Assembly (NCBI RefSeq): GCF_900089955.1
Contig: NZ_FLQX01000001.1
Coordinates: forward strand, 86,884-150,883
DNA: 64,000 nt
Origin: Candidatus Accumulibacter aalborgensis
GTDB taxonomy: Bacteria > Pseudomonadota > Gammaproteobacteria > Burkholderiales > Rhodocyclaceae
Direction of reading: 5' to 3'
A program made the translations under genes and the position numbers. The notes under the pieces were generated by a model. That model worked only from the letters and a program-made list of their open reading frames with translations, was not told where the DNA came from and did no database searches. Of the stretch, positions 19,801-27,821 are shown piece after piece (the stretch's first letter is position 1; each line of letters begins with the position of its first letter).

Positions 19801-20548
19801 GCCGACCACCAACTACAGCAGTGCCGCCGGATTTTCCAAGGATGTCGATCTGACGCTCTCGGCTGGTGGTGCCGTTGGCGCACTCTATGTCGATTCGACG
19901 CCGGGCGGTATCCGCGCCATCCCGGCGGGCAAGTTTGCCAGCGGCGTCGGGACGGTTGGCTACAGTGACCCTTCGGGCAAGATTTCCTATGTCTTCAATA
20001 TCTTTCCGACCGTCCCCACGGCGATCGCCGTGCATGCGGACGATGTCGATAGCGCGCCGTCGACGGGAACGGACGGAGCGACCTCAGCACGCAGCGGCCG
20101 TTTGCAACTGGGGAGTGCATACGGGTCCGAACTCCTCGCCTTGCCGATTCCGCTGGAGGCTCAACATTGGACTGCCGGGGCCGCGGGCGGCTACTTTGTG
20201 ACCAACCGTGACGACAACTGCACAAACTTCGCAGCGTCGAGCATCGTCCTGTCCAACTTTACGCAGAACCTGGCGGCCTGCGAAACGTATCTTTCGCCGG
20301 GGAGCACGGTCACGCTGGCCAAGGGCAAATCCCCTCTGCGGCTGACCGCGCCAGGTGCCGGCAATGACGGCAGCGTCAGCCTGGCGCTGAACGTCGGCAG
20401 TACGGCTGCCGGTTCGACGTGCATTTCATCGACACCCTCTTCGGCTGCGGCCGCCAACCTGCCGTGGTTCGGTAGCAGCAACCCGGCCGGGCGAGCCACT
20501 TTCGGGGTATTCAAGACGCCGTTGATTTATCGCCGTGAAAGTTACTGA
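16871..20548 (+). CDS. mshQ: Large MSHA-associated surface protein MshQ
   Basis: At 1225 residues it is by far the largest product of the operon. A signal peptide is visible (VSSACVLALFFPAEGLGA, about 17-34). Residues about 35-525 are Gly/Thr/Ser/Asn-rich and built of short beta-strand repeats (DGDTVTIASPHTVTL, FTNSGTFTGN, FANSGTFTSG). From about residue 530 (VDHYELSLPTSSISCLP) to the end the sequence resembles the MshQ C-terminal DUF6701 region with paired cysteines. It is probably exported and associated with the pilus tip or surface as an adhesin. It starts 22 bases after mshP; a long hairpin follows its stop. Confidence 0.82.
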   Translation: MNEEYPESRSVRGWCTTVSSACVLALFFPAEGLGANLCVSRATGDWSASTTWNSCGGAVPADGDTVTIASPHTVTLDRSSNTIASLTVNSGGTITSFGNFDLYLGGNLVNNGLLDMASGSRTNTIYLVGTDLTSTWSGTGTWSLDNVDLNGTGNNKCTGTCKLEVTGTPTLSFLTTNVFSGNSVSKLFNSNNNAAFTVQLNRAGNQSLQTTGASYPNLVLSGSGTKTPASGTLTILGRTTVSAGVTLDAGNNDPTINIGGGLTIAGTYTASNNSARPLTISGDFTNSGTFTGNTAPVSLAGNFANSGTFTSGAGTWTFNASLPKSITAGTPSFQNMAINGSGLTLSSGNVTVSGLLTLTNGNIITGPNSLVASASCPAGIGRTAGYVDGNLRLTFPSASTTCTFHVGNGSYAPIVITNTGAGTLTGSTKGSDLPPSGTAGISASLDVNRYWTLWAPGDTISSSTYSPTFTFAAADLDSGTTTSSFIVGKLVGGTWSNPTVGIRTSTTTQAIGLTGGIAAQTTFVVGNAASAVDHYELSLPTSSISCLPTTVMVTACANTSSPCTSTDTSASGSTATLATTAGTLAATTLTFNSAGVATTTLSYPAAANGTSVSITLSGEQIAATHPRQCCPNGINCSAASSCSTGFATTGFIVASAANGVAATIPSQIAGTSSNTYYLRAVRTNTTTKACETALTGSTAVNMAYECNNPTTCSTSNLMSINGGTSTTIARNANGSVSSYTPVGLAFDSSGNAPFTFNYGDSGQVRVYASKPASSPFLAALNGSSNAFVTRPAGFSLTATCDSTSTTNAASQTLPSVTDPRFCAAGRTFSAAVAARTSGGVVTPNYGRESPPEIVAATWSRILPTTPMGGSDGLLPSGVFAFAGGFSGTFTASGLKWSEVGILAAALTVSDSDYLGAGNVTSTAYVGRFYPDHFDVVVTPQCAGFVYSGRATASAPTGRTGQPFTVKATAMNGLSAPTPTTNYSSAAGFSKDVDLTLSAGGAVGALYVDSTPGGIRAIPAGKFASGVGTVGYSDPSGKISYVFNIFPTVPTAIAVHADDVDSAPSTGTDGATSARSGRLQLGSAYGSELLALPIPLEAQHWTAGAAGGYFVTNRDDNCTNFAASSIVLSNFTQNLAACETYLSPGSTVTLAKGKSPLRLTAPGAGNDGSVSLALNVGSTAAGSTCISSTPSSAAAANLPWFGSSNPAGRATFGVFKTPLIYRRESY

Positions 20549-20563
20549 CCCGAGCTTCGGCGA

Positions 20564-20592
20564 TGTGGCGCAGGCTGCGTGCCTGCGCCACA
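20564..20592. repeat. 12-bp perfect hairpin between mshQ and mshI
   Basis: TGTGGCGCAGGC (20564-20575) and GCCTGCGCCACA (20581-20592) pair perfectly with a 5-base loop. It begins 15 bases after the mshQ stop and has no T-run, so it is unlikely to be a full Rho-independent terminator. A partial terminator or an RNA-processing/stability element dividing pilin genes from assembly genes would fit. Confidence 0.75.
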
Positions 20593-20675
20593 GGTGTGAA
20601 CAATGGACAACACTCCGCTGTTATTTGCTGCGTTAGCAGGTATCCTTGCACGGACAAACTGTATTGAGCGATGCA

Positions 20676-21650
20676 ATGCTGTCATTTTTCCCCGTTCGAC
20701 GTCAGCCCGGCTGGATGGCGGTCCTGCCGCTTGGCGACCGCATTGCGCTGGCGCATGTCGTTCGCGGCGCCGGTGTCCGGCCGGAGGTTCGGATGCTGGC
20801 GTCTTTCCGCGTCGAAGGCAGCGAGGTCGACGCCTTGCGGCGCCTGCGCACGGCACGCCAGCTCAAGGCCTACGCCTGCACGACCTTGATGGCCAACGGC
20901 GAGTACCACCTCACGCAGCTCGATGCGCCGCCCGTTCCCCAGGCGGAGCGCAAGGAGGCGCTGCGCTGGGCGCTCCGGGACATGGTCAGCTATCCGCTCG
21001 AAAGCGCCTGTGTCGATGTGCTCGACGTGCCCAACGAGGCTCTGCCGCCCGGGCGGTCAGCCGGAGTTCTGGTAGTCTCGGCCGCCGAGCAGGCGGTGCG
21101 TTCGCGTGTCGCCGTTTTCGAGAAGGCAAAGACAGGTCTGGACGCGGTGGACGTTCCTGAACTTGCGCAGCGAAACGTCGCAGCCTTGCTGGAAGACGAG
21201 AACCGCAGCCTGGCTTTTCTCCGTATCGACGAAGCCGGCATGATGCTGACCCTGACTTTTCAGGGCGAGCTGATTGCCGTGCGCAGCGGCGTGATGAATA
21301 CGCTTGAGTTGAACAGCGCTTCCCAGGATCAGCGCGCGCACGTCAGGGAGCGTCTGCTGCTCGATGTGCAGCGTAGTCTTGACCATTTTGATCGGCAGTA
21401 CAGCCGAATTCCCATTTCCAGGCTGGTTCTGGCGAGTTCTCCGCCGGTCGAGAATCTCGCTGCCGAGCTGGGTGAAAATATCGACGTTCCGGTCCAGGAG
21501 ATGGATCTTTCGTCGGTGATGGATTTCCCTGCCGTTCCGGAATTGAACGACTGCCAGTGTCAGGCGAGAAATATTCTGGTGATTGGCGCAGCACTGCGTA
21601 CGACGCGTACTGCAGGTACTACACTAGGCGTCGCCAAGGAAGTGGCGTGA
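20676..21650 (+). CDS. mshI: MSHA biogenesis protein MshI (PilM-like)
   Basis: A 324-residue cytoplasmic actin-fold-like protein resembling MshI/PilM, which recruits the PilN-like partner to the inner membrane. Visible features are WMAVLPLGDRIALAHVV at the N-terminus, the conserved ERKEALRWALRDMVSYPLES block, and a C-terminal QRSLDHFDRQYSRIPISRL stretch. ATG 20676 is preferred over an upstream TTG at 20646. It is translationally coupled to the next gene by GTGA overlap. Confidence 0.82.
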   Translation: MLSFFPVRRQPGWMAVLPLGDRIALAHVVRGAGVRPEVRMLASFRVEGSEVDALRRLRTARQLKAYACTTLMANGEYHLTQLDAPPVPQAERKEALRWALRDMVSYPLESACVDVLDVPNEALPPGRSAGVLVVSAAEQAVRSRVAVFEKAKTGLDAVDVPELAQRNVAALLEDENRSLAFLRIDEAGMMLTLTFQGELIAVRSGVMNTLELNSASQDQRAHVRERLLLDVQRSLDHFDRQYSRIPISRLVLASSPPVENLAAELGENIDVPVQEMDLSSVMDFPAVPELNDCQCQARNILVIGAALRTTRTAGTTLGVAKEVA

Positions 21651-22357
21651 GTCAGCAGATCAACCTCTACGAACCCCGCTTGCGGCCGCGTCATGAACTG
21701 GCGATAGCGCGTCATCTGGGGATGGGTGCGTTGGCCTTGCTGGCACTGATGACGGCGATTTCGCTAGGGGCCAGCTTTGTAGTGAACGGGAAAAGCGAAG
21801 AGCTTCGTGTTGTTGAGAAACAGTTGGCCGACGAACGGGCAAAATTGACCGCGTTGAGCAGCACGGTTGCGCAGCGGCGCGTGTCGCCAGCGCTGGCCAC
21901 CGAGTTGGCCAGCGCAAAGGCGATGCTCAGTGCCCACCAGGATGTCCTGCTCGTGCTGGAGTCTCGTAAATGGGGCAACAGGCAGGGATTTTCGGGCTTC
22001 ATGTCTGCTTTCGCGCGACAGTCGCAAAGCGATCCCTGGCTGACAGGGTTTCTGATCACCGTCGGCGGTGATGAAATCGAAATCCATGGCCGCCTGCTCG
22101 ACCCGGCAAGACTGCCGGCCTACGTGCAGCGCCTGAGCACTGAGCCGGTGTTTCACGGCCGTCGCTTTGCTGCGCTGGAAATGCGCGACGTTGATCCCGG
22201 CGATAAGAAAACCGATCCGCCGGCAATGGCCAGGGTGTCCGAGATCGGCGTGGCGCAACATGGGGAGGCCAAATTGCCGCGTTATGTTGAATTTGTTCTT
22301 CGCTCGGAGAATGCGGTGACCTTGAATGCCGCCGCGCGCACGGGAGATAAGCCATGA
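21647..22357 (+). CDS. PilN-like inner-membrane assembly protein (MshI2-type)
   Basis: A 236-residue bitopic protein. It begins VSQQINLYEP, the INLYEP/INLLP motif by which PilN-type proteins dock on PilM-type partners. One membrane helix follows (LGMGALALLALMTAISLGAS), then a coiled coil (KSEELRVVEKQLADERAKL) and a periplasmic domain. The GTG start at 21647 overlaps the mshI stop by 4 bases and gives the docking motif right at the N-terminus. It corresponds to the second mshI-type gene of Vibrio MSHA loci. The stop overlaps mshJ. Confidence 0.82.
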   Translation: MSQQINLYEPRLRPRHELAIARHLGMGALALLALMTAISLGASFVVNGKSEELRVVEKQLADERAKLTALSSTVAQRRVSPALATELASAKAMLSAHQDVLLVLESRKWGNRQGFSGFMSAFARQSQSDPWLTGFLITVGGDEIEIHGRLLDPARLPAYVQRLSTEPVFHGRRFAALEMRDVDPGDKKTDPPAMARVSEIGVAQHGEAKLPRYVEFVLRSENAVTLNAAARTGDKP

Positions 22358-23043
22358 AGGAGCAATGGCTCAAATTCGCTGTGCGCTATGATGCGCTGCA
22401 ATTGCGCGAGCGCTGGCTGCTTGCTGCGGCGATGCTTGGCGGCATCGTCCTGGTCGGCTACAGCCTCTTCGTCGAGCCGGTACTGAAGCGTTTGCAGCTC
22501 GCCGAGCGGAGTATGACCGAACAGCGCATGCAGATTTCCGTCCTGCAGGCGCAGCGGCTGGCGTTGCAGTCAGCCGAGCAGGACCCCGACCTTGTCGCAC
22601 GCGCCGAATTGGCCGGCGTGAAGAATCAACTGGGCGAAGTTGGCGGCCGACTCGAGGCCATTGAAAGCGCATTGCTCCCCTCACAACGCATGCCCAGCCT
22701 GCTCGAGCAGATGATCGGACGCGATACGGGGCTGCGCCTGCTGAGCCTGAGAAGCCTGCCGCTTGCGCCTCTGGTGGACAAGAAGACCAGCGTCGATGAA
22801 ACGGCGCCGGCAAAGTCCGTCGACAAGCCGGCAAATCCCGAGGTCGGCCTCTTCAAGCATGGTGTCGAGATCAAGCTTGAAGGCAGCTATCAGGCCTTGC
22901 TGTCGTATCTCGAGCGTCTCGAACAATCGAAGTCAGCTCTGCTGTGGAGCAGCCTCTCTCTGTCTGCCGAAAAGCACCCCAAACTGGTGCTGACGCTGAC
23001 GGTATATACCCTGAGTCTGGATCGTGCATGGCTGATCGTTTGA
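22354..23043 (+). CDS. mshJ: MSHA biogenesis protein MshJ (PilO/GspM-like)
   Basis: A 229-residue bitopic protein with one membrane helix (WLLAAAMLGGIVLVGYSLFV, about 20-39), a periplasmic coiled coil (AERSMTEQRMQISVLQAQRL) and a ferredoxin-like C-terminal domain (GVEIKLEGSYQALLSYLERLE). This is the PilO/GspM layout expected of MshJ, which pairs with the PilN-like protein in the alignment complex. It overlaps its neighbours by 4 and 16 bases. Confidence 0.82.
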   Translation: MKEQWLKFAVRYDALQLRERWLLAAAMLGGIVLVGYSLFVEPVLKRLQLAERSMTEQRMQISVLQAQRLALQSAEQDPDLVARAELAGVKNQLGEVGGRLEAIESALLPSQRMPSLLEQMIGRDTGLRLLSLRSLPLAPLVDKKTSVDETAPAKSVDKPANPEVGLFKHGVEIKLEGSYQALLSYLERLEQSKSALLWSSLSLSAEKHPKLVLTLTVYTLSLDRAWLIV

Positions 23044-23435
23044 TGCCGGCATTGCACACCGCTGTGTCGTTGGCGCTGTGCACACTGACGACCGGAACAC
23101 AGGCGCAATCGGTTCTGCCGGATCCCACCCGCCCGCCGGTCGGCATCTCGACGCCAACGCCGGATGCCGGGCCAGTCGAGCAGATCGCAGGCCCGGTCCT
23201 GCAGTCGGTGATGATTCCGAAGAAGGGCAAGCCGGTCGCCGTGATCGGCGGGCAGCAGGTCAGGCTGGGTCAGATGATTGGCCAAAGTCGCCTGATCAGG
23301 CTGACTGAACGAGAAGCCGTTCTCGAAGGCCCTGCGGGGATCGAACGGCTGCCGCTGACGCCCGGCATAGAGAAGAAAAAAGTCATGACCAGATCGCCGG
23401 CCGGCCAACGTGCGCAGAGTGGGGACCCCTCATGA
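23028..23435 (+). CDS. mshK: MSHA biogenesis protein MshK (PilP/GspC-like)
   Basis: A 135-residue periplasmic protein. The signal peptide MADRLMPALHTAVSLALCTLTTGTQA is followed by LPDPTRPP, the hallmark start of mature MshK. A small beta domain follows (LQSVMIPKKGKPVAVIGGQQ, then VRLGQMIGQSRLIRL), like the HR domain of GspC. An alternative ATG at 23043 (TGATG with the mshJ stop) would still keep the signal peptide. Such proteins connect the inner-membrane complex with the secretin. Confidence 0.82.
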   Translation: MADRLMPALHTAVSLALCTLTTGTQAQSVLPDPTRPPVGISTPTPDAGPVEQIAGPVLQSVMIPKKGKPVAVIGGQQVRLGQMIGQSRLIRLTEREAVLEGPAGIERLPLTPGIEKKKVMTRSPAGQRAQSGDPS

Positions 23436-25207
23436 AGTTAAGATCGATACTGCTGGTCATGCCGATGGCACTGCTTCTTGCCGCCTGTGCCAGCCAGCAG
23501 AAGACTCCGGGCACAAGCAGCTTCGAGCTGATCGGCAACGAAATGCAGCGGGCTGTGGACGCCAGATCGAAGGGGCTGGACGATGCCCTGAGCCGAGCCA
23601 TGTTGCCGCCCTTGCAGCTTGATCTGCCCGACTCGGCGAAGCGCGTTGAGCCGCGTTTTGATCTCGCCGTCAGCAATGCGCCGGCCAGCCAGGTGTTCAT
23701 GGCCCTGGCCAGCGATTCGCCGTACAGCATGCTGGTGTCGCCGGAAGTGACCGGCAACGTGACCGTTCGCCTGAAGAACGTGAACATACGTGAAGCGCTG
23801 GAAACGCTGCGCGATCTGTATGGCTACGAGTTCAGATTTCAGGGGACACGCATTTACGTTCAGCCCAACACGATGCAGACGCGCATTTTCCGGATCAACT
23901 ATCTGGACGGAAAACGTCGCGGGCAGAGCGAGGTGCGCGTGATATCGAACACCATGTCCTCAGCGCAGCCGCCCACGGGGGCAAGCACAGGGGCGACCAC
24001 GTCGACCTCCGCAGCGCCTTTTTCTCCAGGCAACTCGTCGACTGGCCCCAGCTCAGGCCCACCGAGTAGCCAAATATCGACCACCACGAACAGCGATTTC
24101 TGGCGTGATCTGACCACTGCGCTGACCAGCATTGTCGGCTCGCAGGACGGGCGTGCCGTGGTGGTCAACCCGGGTTCCGGGGTGGTGCTGGTCAAGGCTT
24201 TTCCGGCGGACCTCCGATCTGTCGAGGACTACTTGCGGATCACTCAGTTGATCGTCGAGCGGCAAGTGATTCTGGAAGCCAAGATCATCGAGGTGGAACT
24301 GAACGAAGAGTTTCAGTCCGGCGTCAACTGGAACCAGTTCGGCGGCACCAACAACCGTTTTGCCTATGGGCCAGTACAGCCGGGAGCTGTTCTGAATACC
24401 ACGAACAGGGCCGGATTCGACGCCTCGAATGTCGTGCAGAATGGAGCGGGTGCGATCCTCGGGCCGGGAGTTGGCGTTCTGCCCGGGACGGGCGGGATTG
24501 CTGCGGCGACGCGGCTGGGCAGCGGTTTTTTCGGACTGGCGTTTCAGAGCGCAAACTTTGCCGCATTGCTCAACTTCCTGGAAACCCAGGGTAACGTTCA
24601 GGTCTTGTCGAGCCCGAGAATTGCCAGTATCAACAACCAGATGGCCGTGCTCAAGGTCGGCGTCGATGAGTTCTTTGTGACCAACGTAAGTTCTACGGTG
24701 ACTTCGTCGGGCAACAACAACGTGACCACGCCGTCGATTACCCTGCAGCCTTTCTTTTCCGGCATTGCCCTCGATGTGACGCCGCAAATCGACGGCGAGG
24801 ACAACATCGTTCTGCATGTTCATCCGTCGATCAGCCTGGTGAAAGCGAAGCAGACGGTGATTGATCTCGGCACACTCGGTCAGTTTACCCTGCCGCTGGC
24901 CAATAGTGCGGTCAACGAAACCGATAGCGTGGTGCGGGTGCAGGACGGCAACATCGTCGCCATCGGCGGGTTGATGAGGCAGGAGCAGTCATCGGATGCC
25001 AACGGGTTTCCCGGCACGACGGCTTCATCCACCTGGGGACTGTTGTTCGGCACGCGCAACAGCTATCTGAGAAAACGCGAACTGATCATCCTCATCAAGC
25101 CGACCATCATCCGCAACGACTCAAGCTGGAAGGACGATCTGATCGAGACACAGGGTCGAGTTCAGCAGCTCGATCCCCGCCTCGTCCGGCCCCAGGTGGG
25201 TCGCTAG
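23432..25207 (+). CDS. mshL: MSHA secretin MshL
   Basis: A 591-residue outer-membrane secretin lipoprotein. Lipobox LLLAAC with Cys17. Residues about 75-150 form the STN/secretin N-domain (ALASDSPYSMLVSPEVTGNV), and VVLVKAFPADLRSVEDYLRI is an N1-type ring domain. The secretin core begins near LEAKIIEVELNEEFQSGVNW and includes VLSSPRIASINNQMAVLKVG and the closing VRVQDGNIVAIGGLM...RKRELIILIKPTII. A Ser/Thr/Gly-rich insert (about 175-220) precedes the core. ATGA overlap with mshK supports the start. It forms the pore for the pilus fibre. Confidence 0.93.
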   Translation: MKLRSILLVMPMALLLAACASQQKTPGTSSFELIGNEMQRAVDARSKGLDDALSRAMLPPLQLDLPDSAKRVEPRFDLAVSNAPASQVFMALASDSPYSMLVSPEVTGNVTVRLKNVNIREALETLRDLYGYEFRFQGTRIYVQPNTMQTRIFRINYLDGKRRGQSEVRVISNTMSSAQPPTGASTGATTSTSAAPFSPGNSSTGPSSGPPSSQISTTTNSDFWRDLTTALTSIVGSQDGRAVVVNPGSGVVLVKAFPADLRSVEDYLRITQLIVERQVILEAKIIEVELNEEFQSGVNWNQFGGTNNRFAYGPVQPGAVLNTTNRAGFDASNVVQNGAGAILGPGVGVLPGTGGIAAATRLGSGFFGLAFQSANFAALLNFLETQGNVQVLSSPRIASINNQMAVLKVGVDEFFVTNVSSTVTSSGNNNVTTPSITLQPFFSGIALDVTPQIDGEDNIVLHVHPSISLVKAKQTVIDLGTLGQFTLPLANSAVNETDSVVRVQDGNIVAIGGLMRQEQSSDANGFPGTTASSTWGLLFGTRNSYLRKRELIILIKPTIIRNDSSWKDDLIETQGRVQQLDPRLVRPQVGR

Positions 25208-25232
25208 CCGTGTGCTCGCTGCGGAGCGTACC

Positions 25233-26066
25233 TTGTATCTGAACCATTTCGGCCTCACCGAACTGCCTTTCGGGATCACTCCGGACACCAGTTTTGCTTA
25301 CTCCGTCCAGTATCATCAGGAAGCACTCAATACCCTTCTGCTGGCCCTCAACGAGGGAGAGGGCTTCGTCAAGATCAGCGGAGAAGTCGGCACGGGGAAA
25401 ACGCTGCTCTGCCGTCGGCTGCTGCAAACACTCGACGATGGCTGGGTAACCGCGTATCTGCCCAATCCCAATCTGGCTCCGGATACCCTGTTCCTGGCGT
25501 TGGCCGAGGAGTTGGGAATCACCGACGCCAGCGGCCTGGATCAGTATCATCTGGTACGACGAATCGGCCGGGTGCTGCTGGCCTATGCCGAAGACAACAA
25601 GCGCGTCGTGGTCTGCATCGACGAAGCGCAGGCGATGCCGGTCGAGACGCTGGAAGCCCTGCGCCTGTTGTCCAACCTGGAAACGGAGAAACGCAAGTTG
25701 TTGCAGATCGCCCTTTTTGGTCAGCCGGAACTGGATGCCAAGCTGCACCGTCCGGAAGCGCGGCAGCTTCTCCAGCGCATTGCTTTTCACTACCGCCTGG
25801 ACGGTCTGAAAAAGGGCGAAATCGGCAACTACGTGGCGCACCGCCTGCGGGTCGCCGGTTACCGGGGCGAGGGTCTGTTCACGCCGGCGGCGTTGCGGGC
25901 ACTTTATCGCGCCAGTGGTGGAACGCCGCGCCTGATCAACATACTGGCGCACAAGTCACTGCTGTCGGTTTTTGGCGAAGGGCGCCAGACGGCCACGGTG
26001 CGCCACGTCAGGCTGGCGCGCAGGGATACCGACGGCGCACGTCGCGTCGGCTGGTTGTGGGGATGA
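25233..26066 (+). CDS. mshM: MSHA ATPase MshM (ExeA-like AAA protein)
   Basis: A cytoplasmic AAA ATPase of about 277 residues. Walker A is SGEVGTGKTLL, Walker B VVVCIDEAQAM, sensor region ALFGQPELDAKL, and the C-terminal lid ends in GTPRLINILAHKSL. ExeA/GspA-type ATPases help place secretins in the cell wall. I chose TTG at 25233 (YLNHFGLTELPF) because GGAG sits six bases upstream; a GTG at 25212 would add seven residues with no ribosome site. It follows mshL and precedes mshN by 19 bases. Confidence 0.88.
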   Translation: MYLNHFGLTELPFGITPDTSFAYSVQYHQEALNTLLLALNEGEGFVKISGEVGTGKTLLCRRLLQTLDDGWVTAYLPNPNLAPDTLFLALAEELGITDASGLDQYHLVRRIGRVLLAYAEDNKRVVVCIDEAQAMPVETLEALRLLSNLETEKRKLLQIALFGQPELDAKLHRPEARQLLQRIAFHYRLDGLKKGEIGNYVAHRLRVAGYRGEGLFTPAALRALYRASGGTPRLINILAHKSLLSVFGEGRQTATVRHVRLARRDTDGARRVGWLWG

Positions 26067-26085
26067 GGACGTCGGTGCACAAGAC

Positions 26086-27234
26086 ATGAGTCTGATCAAT
26101 CAGGTACTGCAGGATCTCGACGCGCGCCGGGCAGCGCATGGCGTCGGTAGCACGCTGCCAAACGACGTGCGCCCTCTCCCGAAGCCGCAGAAGACGCAAC
26201 TGCCAATGGTTCTGGCGGTGGTCGTGCTGCTGGTACTAGGCGGTGGATTTGCCGTGCATCACTGGGAGATAAGGCAGGAGGCCGCTCAGCCTGCCCCGCC
26301 GGGCGTACCGACGGCGGTCGCCCCGGCAGAGCTGACGACCGCGTCTCCAGCCGCTCCTGCGCCGCTGGCACGCGCGCAGCAGGAAGCGCTTCAGTCCGAG
26401 CCGCCAGGCGCAGCAAACGTTCCGGATAGTGGCGACCGAGTGCGCCATGCTGAGCCCATGACGCAGCCGACCGAGCAGCAGAAGGGAGCGAAGCCGCCCG
26501 GCACTGCCGCTGTGGGCGAGAATTCTGCTGCTGCCGATCACCCGTTCGCCGATGACCGTGGCAAGTCGGCGGTCGCCGAGCAACCGGGGCCTGCAGCTGC
26601 CGGCCTTGCGCCGCAAGGAACAGGCAAATCGGCCACGACGCCAGTGATCGAAAGAACAGAGGCCAGCGGTTCGCCACGGGAGCGTGCCGAGACCGATTAC
26701 CGCAAGGCCCTGGCCAAACTTGATCAGGGACGCATCGCCGAGGCCATCGAAGGTTTGCGCCACGCGCTGTGGCAGGACCCTCTTCATGGCCCGTCCCGGC
26801 AGGTACTGGTCCGAGTGTTGCTGGACACGAAACGGCCCGATGAAGCCGCCCTGGTGCTGCAGGAAGGGCTGCAAGGGCAACCGGGGCAGATCGGCTGGGC
26901 GATAACTCTGGCGCGTTTGCAGGTTGATCGTGGTGACCTCACCGGCGCCGGGCAAACGCTCGATTATTCGCTTCCCGCGGCGGCGGGCAACGCTGATTAC
27001 CAAGGCTTCATGGCGCACATCCTGCAACGGCTGGGGCGCAACGGTGAAGCGGCCGAACACTATCAGGCGGCAACCCGGCTGGCACCCGGCGATGGCCGCT
27101 GGTGGCTGGGTCTCGGTCTGACGCTGGACGCTGAGGGCCGTTCCAGCGAAGCGCGCGCAGCGCTGCTCAGGGCCAAATCTGCCGGCAACCTGAGCGCTGA
27201 GCTCGCAGCGCTGGTCGATCAGAAATTGCGCTAG
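26086..27234 (+). CDS. mshN: MSHA biogenesis protein MshN (TPR protein)
   Basis: A 382-residue bitopic protein. MSLINQVLQDLDARRA is the canonical MshN start. A membrane helix lies at about 43-60 (LAVVVLLVLGGGFAVHHW), a long Ala/Pro-rich linker at about 65-200, and TPR repeats occupy the C-terminal half (ADYRKALAKLDQGRIAEAIE, DEAALVLQEGLQGQPGQIGW, AAEHYQAATRLAPGDGRWWL). It is the last gene of the operon. TPR domains of this type support secretin assembly or protein contacts in the periplasm. Confidence 0.87.
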   Translation: MSLINQVLQDLDARRAAHGVGSTLPNDVRPLPKPQKTQLPMVLAVVVLLVLGGGFAVHHWEIRQEAAQPAPPGVPTAVAPAELTTASPAAPAPLARAQQEALQSEPPGAANVPDSGDRVRHAEPMTQPTEQQKGAKPPGTAAVGENSAAADHPFADDRGKSAVAEQPGPAAAGLAPQGTGKSATTPVIERTEASGSPRERAETDYRKALAKLDQGRIAEAIEGLRHALWQDPLHGPSRQVLVRVLLDTKRPDEAALVLQEGLQGQPGQIGWAITLARLQVDRGDLTGAGQTLDYSLPAAAGNADYQGFMAHILQRLGRNGEAAEHYQAATRLAPGDGRWWLGLGLTLDAEGRSSEARAALLRAKSAGNLSAELAALVDQKLR

Positions 27235-27299
27235 ATGTGACAGGCCTGGATCGCAGGTCTGGTTTGCGTAGCGTAACCCGGCATTCGCAGCCACCGAAA

Positions 27300-27344
27300 G
27301 GTCATGACTTTCGAGACACTGCCGATCATGAAAGTCATGGCCGT
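27300..27344. repeat. Palindromic repeat, copy A
   Basis: A 45-bp element after mshN. The ends GGTCATGACTT and CATGGCCGT are imperfect inverted repeats, and CATGACTTTC (27303-27312) pairs perfectly with GAAAGTCATG (27330-27339). The same end sequences recur around a different centre at 55114-55159. This pattern of conserved ends and variable core resembles a REP or miniature transposable element. The rest of 27235-27488 has no supportable gene. Confidence 0.65.
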
Positions 27345-27488
27345 TCCCCCCCCTGGCAGGGCGCATTCCGGCGTGCACGCCGAAATCGCTCGATGGGCAG
27401 GGAGCATGCTATTGGACAAGGCTCGGATTGGGCACAGCGCTGGCTGTCTGACCCTCCGGCAGGTGCCCGAGCGTCGTGACACAAATCC

Positions 27489-27821
27489 CTATTTCCGCTT
27501 CAAAAACAGTGTGATAAGAAGGGCAGCGTCCTGCCTGCAATACAACGCATGCGGTATGGCATTATTCAGGTAGATGAGGTCGCCCGGCAACAGCGTCTGG
27601 GTTCTGTCGTGACAGCTGAAGTCCACTTCGCCTCTCAGACACAACACCGTCATCGCCCCGGCAGCGCTGTGTTCCTGCATGTCGGTACCGGCGCTCAGGA
27701 CCAGGCGGAAGATCTCGATATGTTCGTCGCGCACCAAAGTAGCCGAAGTATTGCTGGCGAGCGCGTCGGTAGTATCGTTGATGTTCACCAGATCGCCCGA
27801 CTTGGCGTGTGCTAGTGCCAT
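27489..27821 (-). CDS. Small cupin-domain protein
   Basis: A 110-residue single-domain cupin. Cupin motif 1 is degenerate (TDMQEHSAAGAMTVLCLRGE) and motif 2 reads PGDLIYLNNAIPHALYC, with His at the usual metal-ligand position. Small stand-alone cupins bind a metal or small ligand and often act as sensors or stress proteins. The ribosome site GGAGG lies ahead of the ATG. It is leftward and alone; the substrate cannot be inferred. Confidence 0.82.
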   Translation of the reverse strand: MALAHAKSGDLVNINDTTDALASNTSATLVRDEHIEIFRLVLSAGTDMQEHSAAGAMTVLCLRGEVDFSCHDRTQTLLPGDLIYLNNAIPHALYCRQDAALLITLFLKRK

